Source: Solibacillus sp. FSL W7-1436 (GTDB lineage Bacteria; Bacillota; Bacilli; Bacillales_A; Planococcaceae). Taken from it: a DNA stretch of 64,000 nucleotides. Made by a program: the position numbers and the translations under genes. The notes under the pieces are model-generated. The model did no database searches. It was not told the DNA's origin and saw only the letters and a list, made by a program, of their open reading frames with translations. Of this stretch, positions 1-10,028 are shown piece after piece. Each line of letters starts with the position of its first letter. Positions within the stretch are counted from its first letter, which is position 1. The stretch spans positions 2,284,501 through 2,348,500 of the forward strand of contig NZ_JBBOWV010000001.1 in the NCBI RefSeq assembly GCF_038007305.1. Direction: 5' to 3'.

Positions 1-699
1 ATTGATTGTTAATGAAATGCCGGCACGGGCCATCGAGTAAATTTCAACAGATAATGTACTGAAGCCATTTCCTGTTACGAAAAATGTAACCGCAAAGTCA
101 TCCAGTGAATACGTCAGGGCCATAAAGAAACCGGCGAAAATCCCTGGTGAAATATACGGTAAAATAACACGTGTCAATACATCGCGTTTCGTTGCACCCA
201 AGTCTCGTGCAGCATCGATCAGGGAAGTATTCATTTCAAGCAGTTTAGGTAAAACCATCAGTACAACGATCGGTACACTGAATGCGACATGCGATACAAG
301 TACTGAAGCGAATCCCAGTTTTACACCGATCATTGTAAATAAAATCAAGAAGCTTGCACCGATTACAACATCCGGTGAAACAATGAGAACATTATTTAAT
401 GAAAGCAAAGTATTGCGCATCTTTTTATCTTTCAATGAAACAATACCGATTGCCCCGAGCGTTCCGATAACCGTTGCGATCAAACCCGATAAAAGGGCAA
501 CGAGTACTGTGTTCAGCAAAATAATAATTAATCTTGAATCTTCAAATACAGCCGCATAGTGCTCTAATGTGAATGACTCGAAATTGTTCATGCTGCCGCC
601 ACTGTTAAAGGAGTAGAAGATTAAATAGAATATTGGTGCGTAAAGGATCGCGAATACGAAAAGTAAATATACTTTCGACATAGCGGACAACTTTTTCAT
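1..699 (-). CDS. potC: Spermidine/putrescine ABC transporter permease PotC (partial)
   Basis: Second integral-membrane subunit of a polyamine importer (PotABCD type); with PotB it forms the channel energised by PotA. The reading frame starts at an ATG whose first base is the last base of the potB stop codon (TGATG, 701-697) and runs off the left window edge, so about 233 N-terminal residues are visible and the C-terminus is missing. The translation has a hydrophobic first helix (LLFVFAILYAPIFYLIFYSF), further membrane segments, and the permease EAA-loop signature near residues 180-200 (DAARDLGATKRDVLTRVILP). The solute-binding protein PotD should lie just beyond the window. Same operon as the cupin-XRE regulator, potA and potB. 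Confidence 0.92.
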   Translation of the reverse strand, partial: MKKLSAMSKVYLLFVFAILYAPIFYLIFYSFNSGGSMNNFESFTLEHYAAVFEDSRLIIILLNTVLVALLSGLIATVIGTLGAIGIVSLKDKKMRNTLLSLNNVLIVSPDVVIGASFLILFTMIGVKLGFASVLVSHVAFSVPIVVLMVLPKLLEMNTSLIDAARDLGATKRDVLTRVILPYISPGIFAGFFMALTYSLDDFAVTFFVTGNGFSTLSVEIYSMARAGISLTIN

Positions 700-1502
700 C
701 AGACACGTCCTCCTTTAGATTTTTGTTTCGTGAACAGCATTGTAAGCACCATGAATAGAATTAAGAATACGGCAATTGTTGAACCCATACCCCAGTTTTG
801 GGAAACAAGGAATTGCTGTTCGATCGCCGTACCTAGAGTAATAACCTGGTTTCCGGCGATTAAACGTGTAATCATGAATAGTGACAATGCCGGAATGAAT
901 GTTACTTGAATACCCGATTTTACGCCGTCGATTGTCAGCGGGAAAATGACACGTCGGAAAGTTGTCCATGCATTTGCCCCTAAGTCGCGTGATGCGTAAA
1001 TCAGTGAAGGATTCATTTTGTCCAATGAGTTGAAAATCGGAATAATCATAAATGGAATGAAAATATAAACCGATACAAATACGAAACTGAAGTCCGTAAA
1101 TAAAATTTGCTTTGGATCAAAACCAAACACTTCAATCATTGCATTGATCGGTCCGTACAAACCGAAAATGCCGATAAATGCATATGTTTTTAACAGCAGG
1201 TTAATCCAAGAAGGAATAATGATCAGCATAAGCCAAAGCTGTTTATGCTTCGTTTTAGTCAGTAAATAGGCAGTAGGGTAGGCAAATAATAATGTAAACA
1301 ATGTAATTAAAAATGCATACCAGAAACTGCTCAATGTCATTTTCAAATAAACCGGTGTAAAGAACTTCGCATAGTTGGCCAATGTAAAGTTCCCGTTTAA
1401 ATCAAGAACAGAATAATAGACAATTAATGCAATTGGTGCGATAACGAATAATATTATCCAGAATACATAGGGGATTAAAGGTCCTTTAGCTGTTTTATTC
1501 AT
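699..1502 (-). CDS. potB: Spermidine/putrescine ABC transporter permease PotB
   Basis: First permease subunit of the polyamine importer. Six hydrophobic segments are visible, with the cytoplasmic EAA loop ([20 protein letters not shown]) that docks on the ATPase. The frame is open from 1517. Three in-frame starts are possible (1517, 1511, 1502). I choose 1502 because it gives the compact ATGAATAA overlap with the potA stop and has a GGGGATG-like ribosome site just upstream; the longer starts add only MGMKN. Translational coupling to potA is likely. Family length is about 270 residues, which fits. Confidence 0.9.
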   Translation of the reverse strand: MNKTAKGPLIPYVFWIILFVIAPIALIVYYSVLDLNGNFTLANYAKFFTPVYLKMTLSSFWYAFLITLFTLLFAYPTAYLLTKTKHKQLWLMLIIIPSWINLLLKTYAFIGIFGLYGPINAMIEVFGFDPKQILFTDFSFVFVSVYIFIPFMIIPIFNSLDKMNPSLIYASRDLGANAWTTFRRVIFPLTIDGVKSGIQVTFIPALSLFMITRLIAGNQVITLGTAIEQQFLVSQNWGMGSTIAVFLILFMVLTMLFTKQKSKGGRV

Positions 1503-2595
1503 GTTCTTCATCCCCATACGCTTCTAAACGTTTATCGAAATCTTCTTCGGTTTCGTTTAAACGCATTACGTGAATTGCTTCAGGATCAAAGTCCAATCCG
1601 ATTTCCGCGCCAACTTCCGCTTTTTTCAACGAATGGACAAGCCATTCATTGCCGTCTTTATCATATGTCGATAATTCATAGTGCACCCCACGGAACAGCT
1701 GTGTATCTACTGTTACGATCAGCTTGCCGTTTTCCGGTGTTGTAATTTCCAAGTCTTCAGGGCGAATGACAATATCGATTTTTTCGTTCTTTTTCATCCC
1801 GGCATCGACACATTCAAACTCTTTTCCGGCAAATTTCACGCGGTAATCCTCAATCATGATGCCGTCGACAATATTGGATTCACCGATGAAGTCCGCAACA
1901 AAACGGTTGATCGGCTCATCGTAAATATCAACAGGTGTACCGGACTGCTTAATTTCGCCTTGGGAAAGGACAAAAATTTCATCACTCATTGCAAGTGCTT
2001 CTTCCTGGTCATGTGTAACAAATATAAATGTTTTACCAAGACGCTGCTGCAGTTCACGCAACTCGTACTGCATTTCTGTACGTAATTTTAAATCAAGTGC
2101 AGATAAAGGCTCATCAAGTAAAATTACGTCCGGATCATTGACAATCGCACGGGCAATCGCAACACGCTGACGCTGACCACCGGACATTTCCGAAATTTCG
2201 CGGCTGCCGTAGCCTGCCAAGTTAACGAACTTCAATGCTTCCTGCACACGTTCTTTTACTTCGGCTTCCTTTATTTTTTTGATACGTAAGCCGAATGCCA
2301 CGTTTTCAAAAACATTCAAATGAGGGAAGAGTGCATAGTCCTGGAATACCGTATTTACTTGGCGTTCATTTGCCGGGACATCATTAATCCGCTTTCCGTT
2401 GAAAAAAACATCCCCTGTAGAAGCGTCGGTAAACCCGGCGATAATACGTAAAATCGTTGTTTTCCCGCATCCTGATGGTCCGAGCAATGTGTAGAACTTA
2501 CCTCTTTCCAATTCAAAGTTAATATCTTTTAAAACTACTGTTCCGTCATCATATGATTTTGTGACATTCTCAAAGCGAATAATCGTGTTATTCAT
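1495..2595 (-). CDS. potA: Spermidine/putrescine ABC transporter ATP-binding protein PotA
   Basis: ATPase subunit of the polyamine importer, cytoplasmic and peripheral to PotBC. Visible in order: Walker A (GPSGCGKTT), Q-loop ([14 protein letters not shown]), ABC signature ([15 protein letters not shown]), Walker B ([12 protein letters not shown]), the switch His ([10 protein letters not shown]), then a C-terminal TOBE-type regulatory domain. The start at 2595 (MNNTIIRF) is chosen because AGGAGG lies 7-8 bases upstream; an upstream in-frame extension overlaps the preceding gene and has no ribosome site. The gene is 16 bp from the regulator gene and overlaps potB, so all are probably one transcript. 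Confidence 0.95.
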   Translation of the reverse strand: MNNTIIRFENVTKSYDDGTVVLKDINFELERGKFYTLLGPSGCGKTTILRIIAGFTDASTGDVFFNGKRINDVPANERQVNTVFQDYALFPHLNVFENVAFGLRIKKIKEAEVKERVQEALKFVNLAGYGSREISEMSGGQRQRVAIARAIVNDPDVILLDEPLSALDLKLRTEMQYELRELQQRLGKTFIFVTHDQEEALAMSDEIFVLSQGEIKQSGTPVDIYDEPINRFVADFIGESNIVDGIMIEDYRVKFAGKEFECVDAGMKKNEKIDIVIRPEDLEITTPENGKLIVTVDTQLFRGVHYELSTYDKDGNEWLVHSLKKAEVGAEIGLDFDPEAIHVMRLNETEEDFDKRLEAYGDEEHE

Positions 2596-2611
2596 TATGC
2601 ATCCTCCTAAT

Positions 2612-3154
2612 TTATAAATATGATTGTGTTGCGACAAGGAGCAATTTTGTTATGCCACTGTGCGCATTGAAAATTTGATGGTTGGAAGATGCTTCGTAAT
2701 ATACGGCATCACCTTCACTGGCGATATATTCTTCATTGCCGAGTACGACTCGAATTCGTCCGTTTTGAACATAGATGAATGTCTCTGCCAGTGACGGCTC
2801 GAATGCTTTAAATTCTGCATCTTTTTGCAATGTAATGAAGACCGGCTCCATTTCCTTTTCATTTGAAGTCGGAATAAGCCACTCGATTTCATATTTTTTA
2901 TCTTGATCAATGAAGCATGTCTGTTCATTTTTCGTGAAAACAATTTTCTCATTTTTTTGCGCATCATCAAAAAAGTCCCGTGGCGAACACCCGAGAACTT
3001 CCAGTAAATTAAACAATGTTTCGATGGAAGGGGAATTTAAGTCGCGCTCCAGTTGGGAAATATAACCTTTTGTTAAATCGGTACGTTCCCCGAGCTCTTC
3101 CTGGGTAAGCCCTTTTTTTATACGAAGTGCTTTAATTTTTGAACCAATTTGCAT
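2612..3154 (-). CDS. XRE-family regulator with C-terminal cupin domain, probable pot operon repressor
   Basis: 180-residue transcription factor: an N-terminal XRE helix-turn-helix (about residues 6-60; [20 protein letters not shown] ending in SQLERD) and a C-terminal cupin fold (about residues 105-178) that normally binds a small ligand. The same arrangement is found in PuuR-like regulators of polyamine genes, and this gene is the first of the pot operon, so it probably senses a polyamine and controls its own operon. The ligand is inference. Three AGTTTAC repeats lie directly upstream (3186-3244) as candidate operators. Confidence 0.85.
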   Translation of the reverse strand: MQIGSKIKALRIKKGLTQEELGERTDLTKGYISQLERDLNSPSIETLFNLLEVLGCSPRDFFDDAQKNEKIVFTKNEQTCFIDQDKKYEIEWLIPTSNEKEMEPVFITLQKDAEFKAFEPSLAETFIYVQNGRIRVVLGNEEYIASEGDAVYYEASSNHQIFNAHSGITKLLLVATQSYL

Positions 3155-3185
3155 CTAGTCACACCCCTTATATTTTTCGCTCATT

Positions 3186-3244
3186 AGTTTACTGTATATA
3201 AACCTTGAGTAAGGAAGTTTACTTTTACAATACTTTAAGTTTAC
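3186..3244. promoter_or_regulatory. Candidate operator: three AGTTTAC direct repeats
   Basis: AGTTTAC occurs at 3186-3192, 3216-3222 and 3238-3244, with start-to-start distances of 30 and 22 bp. The first also forms an inverted repeat GTTTA-N7-TAAAC (3187-3203). They lie 30-90 bp upstream of the regulator start (3154, minus strand). I infer an autoregulatory operator; no binding evidence is available. Confidence 0.4.
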
Positions 3245-3379
3245 GAAAGCAATAATAATTATACATAATAAATGGGTATTTTCAAGGGTTTGCCGAAATA
3301 TATATTGATATTCGTCTTGGGGCATTTGAATGGTACCGAAAAAACCGTCATTACATATGTTACAACGAGGTGAGTATAA

Positions 3380-3811
3380 ATGAGGATTCGAACATTAATG
3401 CCATCGCTAAGTGGCGCGACGAAAATAATAAATAGGAAGAATACTTACGAAGAAGATGCTAAAGCGACATTAGTATATTTCTGGTCAATGAGCTGTTCGG
3501 AATGCGCCAATTCCATCAAGAATCTGAAGGAATTGGAGCGTATATTTGGGAATCGGTTAGCGGTTCACGCGATTCATATGCCTAGGGAAAAATCGGATTA
3601 TTCGGAAGCCCTTGTAAAAGAAAAAATAATGCAATTGGAAATAATATACCCTGTTTACCTTGATAATGAACTAAAAATAAGCGACAGGTTCGGAAACCAA
3701 TTTGTGCCTGCTTATTATATATTTGATGAACAGCAGCAATTACGCTTTTATAAGTCGGGCTATTCTGCACTTAAATTACTGCAACAGAAAATAGAGCGTA
3801 TAATTAAATGA
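3380..3811 (+). CDS. Thioredoxin-fold protein, TlpA/ResA-like
   Basis: 143 residues with a CxxC redox centre in the usual place (VYFWSMSCSECANSIKNLKEL, residues 31-51 region) and a later cis-Pro-type segment (FGNQFVPAYYIFD), as in AhpC/TlpA-type thiol-disulfide proteins. No signal peptide or membrane helix is visible, so it is probably cytoplasmic, unlike ResA. GAGGTGAG precedes the ATG. It is followed by ktrC 57 bp later on the same strand. Substrate not deducible. Confidence 0.75.
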   Translation: MRIRTLMPSLSGATKIINRKNTYEEDAKATLVYFWSMSCSECANSIKNLKELERIFGNRLAVHAIHMPREKSDYSEALVKEKIMQLEIIYPVYLDNELKISDRFGNQFVPAYYIFDEQQQLRFYKSGYSALKLLQQKIERIIK

Positions 3812-3868
3812 CAACAGCTGTTTTGATGCGTTAAACTAGTGGCAACTGGATGTTCGGAGGAGAAAAAA

Positions 3869-4531
3869 ATGAAAAAAGAATTTGTAGTAATAGGGCTGGG
3901 ACGTTTTGGAGGAAGTATCGTACGTGAACTCGTAAAACAGGGGGCCAATGTAATGGCAATCGATACGGATAGTGAACGTGTCGATGAATTTGCCCGCATT
4001 GCGACACAGGCTGTAGTAGCGGATACGACAGAAGAGGAAACAATCAAATCACTAGGTTTATGGAATTTCGAACATGTCATTGTCGCGATTGGGGAAGATA
4101 TCCAATCGAGTATTTTAACAACGCTTATTTTGAAAGAGCTTGGCGTTCCGCAAATTACAGTAAAAGCGCAAAATGACTACCATGAAAAAGTTTTGCTGAA
4201 AATCGGTGCTGATTTTGTTGTGCACCCTGAACGTGATATGGGGATCCGGATCGCCAATAACATGATGTCAAACAGTGTGCTTGATTACTTGGAGATTTCC
4301 GGAGAACATTCCATTATGGAAATTAAGGCAAACGAAAGTATTGCCGGTCAATCGTTAATCGAACTGGATGTACGGGCGAAATACGGTTTAAACATTGTGG
4401 GCATTACACGCGGTGAAGAGATTATGATTTCCCCGAATGCAACAGAACGTATTCAGGTAGGGGATGTGTTGCTCATTATCGGTGCGGATGTTGATATTAA
4501 CCGGTTTGTGAAGAAAGTTATCCAGCGGTAG
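3869..4531 (+). CDS. ktrC: K+ uptake regulatory subunit KtrC (RCK/TrkA protein)
   Basis: Cytoplasmic gating subunit of a Ktr potassium channel. Residues 1-130 form an RCK_N domain with the nucleotide-binding glycine motif (GLGRFGG, near residue 8) and the acidic residue ending strand 2 (AIDTDSERV); residues 140-220 form an RCK_C domain. The start at 3869 is set by GGAGGAG 8 bases upstream; it gives 220 residues, the length of B. subtilis KtrC (YkqB). No membrane subunit gene (ktrB/ktrD) is nearby, as in B. subtilis. Position directly before rnjA-rpoY (convergent) matches that species. ATP/ADP and c-di-AMP binding are known for the family, not shown here. Confidence 0.93.
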   Translation: MKKEFVVIGLGRFGGSIVRELVKQGANVMAIDTDSERVDEFARIATQAVVADTTEEETIKSLGLWNFEHVIVAIGEDIQSSILTTLILKELGVPQITVKAQNDYHEKVLLKIGADFVVHPERDMGIRIANNMMSNSVLDYLEISGEHSIMEIKANESIAGQSLIELDVRAKYGLNIVGITRGEEIMISPNATERIQVGDVLLIIGADVDINRFVKKVIQR

Positions 4532-4565
4532 GGTAGAGCACGTTCGATGAGCAAACAGACATAAA

Positions 4566-4607
4566 TAAAAATCCATCATCTTGCAAAAGCAAAATGATGG
4601 ATTTTTT
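4566..4607. terminator. Bidirectional terminator between ktrC and rnjA
   Basis: A hairpin with arms AAATCCATCAT and ATGATGGATTT is flanked by A-runs and T-runs, so it can end both convergent genes. Confidence 0.85.
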
Positions 4608-4628
4608 ATATTGAGGACCAGTCCCGTT

Positions 4629-6296
4629 TTATACTTCCATAATGATCGGTAAAATCATTGGACGACGTTTCGTTTTTTCATATAAATATGGGCCTAATAC
4701 ATCGGTAATTTCATTTTTCAAATCATTCCATTGTGTATCTTTTTCCTGAATCGTGCTGTTTAAATGATGATTCAGCATTTTTTGTGCTTCATTGATCATC
4801 ATACCTGATTCACGCATATACACAAATCCGCGAGAAATAATATCCGGACCGGAAACAATTTTATTTTTAGCCATATCAACACTTACGACTACGATGACTA
4901 AACCTTCTTCTGAAAGAATTCGGCGGTCACGTAATACGATATTGCCGATATCCCCGATTCCATTACCATCGATATACACATCACCTGAAGGAATGCGTCC
5001 TGCAACATGTGCTTCATTTGCACTTAATGCAAGTACATCGCCATTTTCCATAACGAATGAGTTTTCCAATGGAACTTCACAAGCTTCAGCTAATTCAGTG
5101 TGGATTTTCAACATACGGTATTCACCATGAATCGGCATAAAGAATTTAGGTTTCATCAAACGAAGCATAAGCTTTTGTTCTTGCTGAGAACCGTGACCTG
5201 AAGTATGGATATTATTTAATGCACCATGGATAACTTCTGCCCCAGCGCGGAATAATAAGTTGATAATTTTGTTTACACTCATCGTGTTACCAGGAACCGG
5301 AGAAGATGAGAATACAACTGTATCACCAGGCTGGATTTGAATTTGACGGTGTGTACCATTGGCAATTCGTGATAATGCAGCCATTGGTTCACCTTGAGAA
5401 CCGGTACATAAAATCATCACTTCATTTGCAGGTAAACGGTTTAAACTCTGAATATCGACAAATGTTTCTTTAGGTGCTGTAATATAGCCTAATTCACGGC
5501 CGATTGTAATTGCGTTATCCATTGATCGACCGAACACAGCCACTTTACGGCCATATTTCACGGCTGCATCTGTTGCCTGTTGTAAACGGTGGATATTTGA
5601 AGCAAATGTTGCGAAAATAATACGTCCGTCAACTTTACGGAAAATTTCGTCAATGCTTTTCCCGACTGTACGCTCAGACATTGTAAAATCAGGCTTTTCG
5701 GCGTTTGTACTATCTGATAGTAAACAAAGGACGCCATCACGGCCGATTTCCGCCATTTTCGTCAAGTTAGCAGGCTCGCCTACTGGAGTAAAGTCAAACT
5801 TAAAGTCACCAGTGTGCACAATATTACCCGGTGGTGTCTTGATGACAATACCATATGCATCTGGGATACTATGTGTTGTACGGAAGAAGCTGACAGCTGT
5901 TTTACGGAATTTAATGACATCATTCTCTTTAAATTCAATCAGTTTTGTTGTACGTAATAAGCCATGCTCTTCTAATTTGTTGCGAAGTAGACCTAGTGCA
6001 AGTTTTCCGCCGTATACAGGAACATTAACTTGACGTAATAAATAAGGAATACCACCGATATGATCTTCGTGACCATGTGTTATAAATAAGCCTTTGATTT
6101 TGTCTACATTTCGAACTAAATACGTATAATCTGGAATTACATAGTCAATACCAAGCAAATCATCTTCAGGGAACTTAATACCTGCATCTATTAGGATGAT
6201 TTCATCTTGGAATTGTACTGCATATGTGTTTTTGCCGATTTCGCCCAGTCCGCCGAGTGCGAATACAGCCGCTTGATCATTCTTAACGAATTTCAT
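4629..6296 (-). CDS. rnjA: Ribonuclease J1
   Basis: 555-residue metallo-beta-lactamase/beta-CASP nuclease with 5'-3' exonuclease and endonuclease activity, central to mRNA turnover and 16S rRNA maturation. The zinc signature HGHEDH is at residues 74-79 ([10 protein letters not shown]); the beta-CASP domain and the later HTSGH motif ([13 protein letters not shown]) are present, and the C-terminal domain is complete. It lies 5 bp downstream of rpoY on the same strand, the arrangement conserved in Bacillales, so the two are co-transcribed. Confidence 0.97.
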   Translation of the reverse strand: MKFVKNDQAAVFALGGLGEIGKNTYAVQFQDEIILIDAGIKFPEDDLLGIDYVIPDYTYLVRNVDKIKGLFITHGHEDHIGGIPYLLRQVNVPVYGGKLALGLLRNKLEEHGLLRTTKLIEFKENDVIKFRKTAVSFFRTTHSIPDAYGIVIKTPPGNIVHTGDFKFDFTPVGEPANLTKMAEIGRDGVLCLLSDSTNAEKPDFTMSERTVGKSIDEIFRKVDGRIIFATFASNIHRLQQATDAAVKYGRKVAVFGRSMDNAITIGRELGYITAPKETFVDIQSLNRLPANEVMILCTGSQGEPMAALSRIANGTHRQIQIQPGDTVVFSSSPVPGNTMSVNKIINLLFRAGAEVIHGALNNIHTSGHGSQQEQKLMLRLMKPKFFMPIHGEYRMLKIHTELAEACEVPLENSFVMENGDVLALSANEAHVAGRIPSGDVYIDGNGIGDIGNIVLRDRRILSEEGLVIVVVSVDMAKNKIVSGPDIISRGFVYMRESGMMINEAQKMLNHHLNSTIQEKDTQWNDLKNEITDVLGPYLYEKTKRRPMILPIIMEV

Positions 6297-6301
6297 AACA
6301 A

Positions 6302-6511
6302 TTAAGCGTTCTCCAGACGGAAATTCGGGCTGTTTTGTTCATATTCTAAATAGTTGCCTTCTAGAAGTTGAACAAGTTCGATATTGTAGTTTCGGTCTTT
6401 TAAATAGTGACGTACTTCACGTTCAGATGACGCCTCTAAATAAAGTGTTTTTGTGTTTTCGCGAACTGGAATCTCAGAAATGTTTTCTTGATAATAGACT
6501 TTGTAAATCAT
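6302..6511 (-). CDS. rpoY: RNA polymerase epsilon subunit RpoY
   Basis: 69-residue acidic protein of the DUF1447/YkzG family (begins [20 protein letters not shown]), the small non-essential RNA polymerase subunit of Firmicutes. AAAGGAGAGT precedes the ATG. Always found directly upstream of rnjA, as here. A candidate promoter (TTGACG with an imperfect -10) lies about 100 bp upstream but is weak. Confidence 0.95.
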   Translation of the reverse strand: MIYKVYYQENISEIPVRENTKTLYLEASSEREVRHYLKDRNYNIELVQLLEGNYLEYEQNSPNFRLENA

Positions 6512-6651
6512 AGTTACTCTCCTTTAAGTACGAACATTATTACTGCACTTCTAACTTGTAGAAAAATGCATTTCCTTTATATTATCACGGGACTCCTTTA
6601 AAATAAAGAAAAGCCCTTCAAATTTCGTCAACATCAACGTGTTCACGAATC

Positions 6652-6684
6652 AAAAAAATGGCACGTCCTGTAATTGGGCGTGCC
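6652..6684 (-). terminator. Intrinsic terminator of the 23-codon gene
   Basis: On the minus strand a 9-bp stem (6676-6684 with 6660-6668, one G-T pair, 7-base loop) is followed by A and seven T (6659-6652). It lies 16 bp after the small gene's stop and before the rpoY leader. Confidence 0.85.
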
Positions 6685-6699
6685 ACTGTAAATGAAGTG

Positions 6700-6771
6700 T
6701 TAGGCAATTAATTTTTTTCCGAGGATGCCATTTAATCGTTTTCGCCATTTCTTTTTGAGACGTTTTAACAT
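6700..6771 (-). CDS. Small basic peptide, 23 residues, own transcription unit
   Basis: A 24-codon frame encodes a peptide beginning MLKRLKKKWRKRL and ending GILGKKLIA, with 11 Lys/Arg and no acidic residue. It is preceded by AGGAG 9 bases before the ATG and by a strong sigma-A-type promoter (TTTACA-17-TATAAT, 6793-6821), and is followed by an intrinsic terminator. All four signals are in register, so I call it a real gene despite its size. Composition suggests a nucleic-acid- or membrane-binding amphipathic helix. It sits just upstream of rpoY-rnjA on the same strand and diverges from the HAD gene. Function unknown; a regulatory RNA carrying a chance frame is the main alternative. Confidence 0.65.
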   Translation of the reverse strand: MLKRLKKKWRKRLNGILGKKLIA

Positions 6772-6792
6772 AGGTCATCACTCCTCACACTC

Positions 6793-6821
6793 ATTATACT
6801 AAATTTTCAGATTTCTGTAAA
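6793..6821 (-). promoter_or_regulatory. Sigma-A promoter of the 23-codon gene
   Basis: Minus strand: -35 TTTACA (6821-6816), 17-bp spacer, -10 TATAAT (6798-6793). It overlaps the divergent promoter of the HAD phosphatase gene. Confidence 0.75.
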
Positions 6822-6832
6822 GGGCCTATAAT
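6804..6832 (+). promoter_or_regulatory. Sigma-A promoter of the HAD phosphatase gene
   Basis: -35 TTTTCA (6804-6809), 17-bp spacer, -10 TATAAT (6827-6832), 20 bp before the start codon. It shares 18 bp with the opposing promoter, so the two probably compete for polymerase. Confidence 0.65.
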
Positions 6833-6852
6833 AAATAAAGGAGCGTTATAAA

Positions 6853-7623
6853 TTGAAGAAAATATTATTTTTTGATGTAGACGGCACTCTGTACAATTCA
6901 GATAAAAAATTACCTACTTCGGCAAAGGACGCGATATTCAAGGCGCGCGAGAATGGTCACGAAATTGCGATTGCAACAGGACGAGCGCCATTTATGATAA
7001 AAGATATACTGGAAGAGCTTGAAATTGATACATATGTGACATTTAACGGGCAATATGTCGTTTATCAAGGTGAAGTCGTTTATACAGATCAGATCGCCAA
7101 CGAAACATTAACGGAAATTCTGGAATTTGGCGCACAGCGCAACCATCCATTGGTCTTCCTGAATGAAAAGGAAATGATCGCTACCGAAAGTGACTATGAT
7201 AGTGTGGAGAGCAGTTTGTCGACATTACAGTATCCATATCCGCAAATCGATCCGCAATACTATTTGCACACACCTGTCTATCAAACACTAGTATTTATAG
7301 AAGAAAAAGATCAGCCGATTTATGAGAGGGAATTCCCGCAGGTACAATTTATCCGTTGGCATCCTTTTTCCTGTGATGTGCTTCCGGATGGCGGTTCAAA
7401 GGCGAACGGCATTCGAAAATTGCTGGAACATATTAAATTTCCGGAAGAGGATGTTATTACATTTGGCGATGGACTAAATGATATTGAAATGCTGTCGGAG
7501 TTTGGCTACAGTGTCGCGATGGAGAATGGTCATGAACGGGCAAAGGAAGCAGCTTCCATGATTACAGGGCATGTGGACAATGACGGCTTGGCTGACGCGA
7601 TGAAGAAATTGAAATTGATATAG
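6853..7623 (+). CDS. ykrA: HAD-superfamily (Cof-type) phosphatase YkrA
   Basis: 256-residue cytosolic phosphatase of the Cof/HAD-IIB class. Motif I FFDVDGTL (residues 6-13; nucleophile Asp8), motif II Thr in IATGR, motif III Lys (GSKANGIRKLL), motif IV GDGLNDIEML. A large C2-type cap lies between motifs II and III. Start is TTG at 6853 with AAAGGAG upstream. Position between rpoY/rnjA and def matches B. subtilis ykrA. Natural substrate unknown, probably a sugar or nucleotide phosphate. Confidence 0.88.
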   Translation: MKKILFFDVDGTLYNSDKKLPTSAKDAIFKARENGHEIAIATGRAPFMIKDILEELEIDTYVTFNGQYVVYQGEVVYTDQIANETLTEILEFGAQRNHPLVFLNEKEMIATESDYDSVESSLSTLQYPYPQIDPQYYLHTPVYQTLVFIEEKDQPIYEREFPQVQFIRWHPFSCDVLPDGGSKANGIRKLLEHIKFPEEDVITFGDGLNDIEMLSEFGYSVAMENGHERAKEAASMITGHVDNDGLADAMKKLKLI

Positions 7624-7706
7624 TAGAAATAGTTAATGTAATGGAAGAAACGTTGTGGAGGGATTTCACAGCGTTTTTTGTTTTTGTGAAATGAGGAGCC
7701 TTATTT

Positions 7707-7880
7707 TATTAGAACAATGTATAAGGTTATTAGAAAATCGGTAACCAATATTAGCAAGAATGGAAAGGATATGAGAACATCGCTCTGTCATTTTAGAACA
7801 AAGGACAGTTATATTAGAAGATCACACTTATTTTAGAACATTTTAAGGAATATTAGAACATTTCCAATTTTATTAGAACT
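7707..7880. repeat. Degenerate ~21-bp tandem array, core TAGAACA
   Basis: Nine units of consensus TAGAACA-N~8-TTATAT start at 7710, 7731, 7752, 7773, 7794, 7815, 7834, 7854 and 7874, giving spacings of 21,21,21,21,21,19,20,20. The core is near-perfect in five units and degraded in the others (TAGAAAA, TAGCAAG, GAGAACA, TAGAAGA). The array fills the gap between two convergent genes (HAD phosphatase and def), so it is not a promoter region. No long frame spans it. Confidence 0.7.
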
Positions 7881-7920
7881 TCCGAAGTTAAAGCTGACTT
7901 TCTTCTATTAGTAACTGATT

Positions 7921-7959
7921 AAAAAAGAACCCATTTTCGCTGCAAACGAAAATGGGTTC
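7921..7959 (-). terminator. Terminator of def
   Basis: A perfect 13-bp stem (7927-7939 with 7947-7959, GAACCCATTTTCG) is followed on the minus strand by six T (7926-7921). Confidence 0.9.
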
Positions 7960-7967
7960 TGCGGAAG

Positions 7968-8525
7968 TTAGTCTCTACCGAATGGAATGCTGTTTTCTAA
8001 TTGGACGAACGGATCTTTTTCATCGATGCGATCGTAAAACATAACACCGTTTAAATGATCTAATTCGTGCTGAAATGCGATTGCAGGAAGTCCTGATAAA
8101 CGCATTTTCTTTTCTTCTCCGTCCACTGTCATAAACTTCACAGTGATACGTGCATAGCGGTAAACATAACCAGGTACGGCACGGTCTACCGAAAGGCAGC
8201 CTTCACCGCTTGTTATATACGTCTGTTCAACCGAATGGCTTACAATTTTAGGGTTAACTGCGACAAAGCTGATCTGTTCGCCGTTTTCATCTTCCAAATG
8301 CAGCGCAAACATACGTTTTAAACTGTTTACCTGGTTTGCAGCTAAGCCGATGCCGCCGCGTAAATTATATTTTTCAGCAATTTCCGGATTTTGGCTATTA
8401 ATTAAATATTGCAGCATATCATCTGCGAGCTTTCGATCTTCTGCAGATAACGGAAAAGTAACTTCTTCCGCGCGTGTGCGTAATGTAGGGTGTCCTTCAC
8501 GGATAATATGTTCCATTAAAATCAT
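7968..8525 (-). CDS. def: Peptide deformylase
   Basis: Removes the formyl group from N-terminal Met of new proteins. All three family motifs are present: GIGLAANQ (58-65), EGCLS (metal ligand Cys110) and QHELDH (152-157; His153 and His157 ligands). 185 residues fits the type II Gram-positive enzyme (DefB/YkrB). AAAGGAAG precedes the ATG at 8525; a second Met at residue 4 is a less favoured start. Same order as B. subtilis, convergent with the HAD gene. Confidence 0.96.
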   Translation of the reverse strand: MILMEHIIREGHPTLRTRAEEVTFPLSAEDRKLADDMLQYLINSQNPEIAEKYNLRGGIGLAANQVNSLKRMFALHLEDENGEQISFVAVNPKIVSHSVEQTYITSGEGCLSVDRAVPGYVYRYARITVKFMTVDGEEKKMRLSGLPAIAFQHELDHLNGVMFYDRIDEKDPFVQLENSIPFGRD

Positions 8526-10025
<1,500 letters not shown>

Positions 10026-10028
10026 GCC

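Noticed and set aside
7707-7880. CRISPR array
   Set aside because: Units are about 21 bp with only a 7-bp degenerate core, no 25-35-bp conserved repeat and no unique spacers, and no cas gene in the window.
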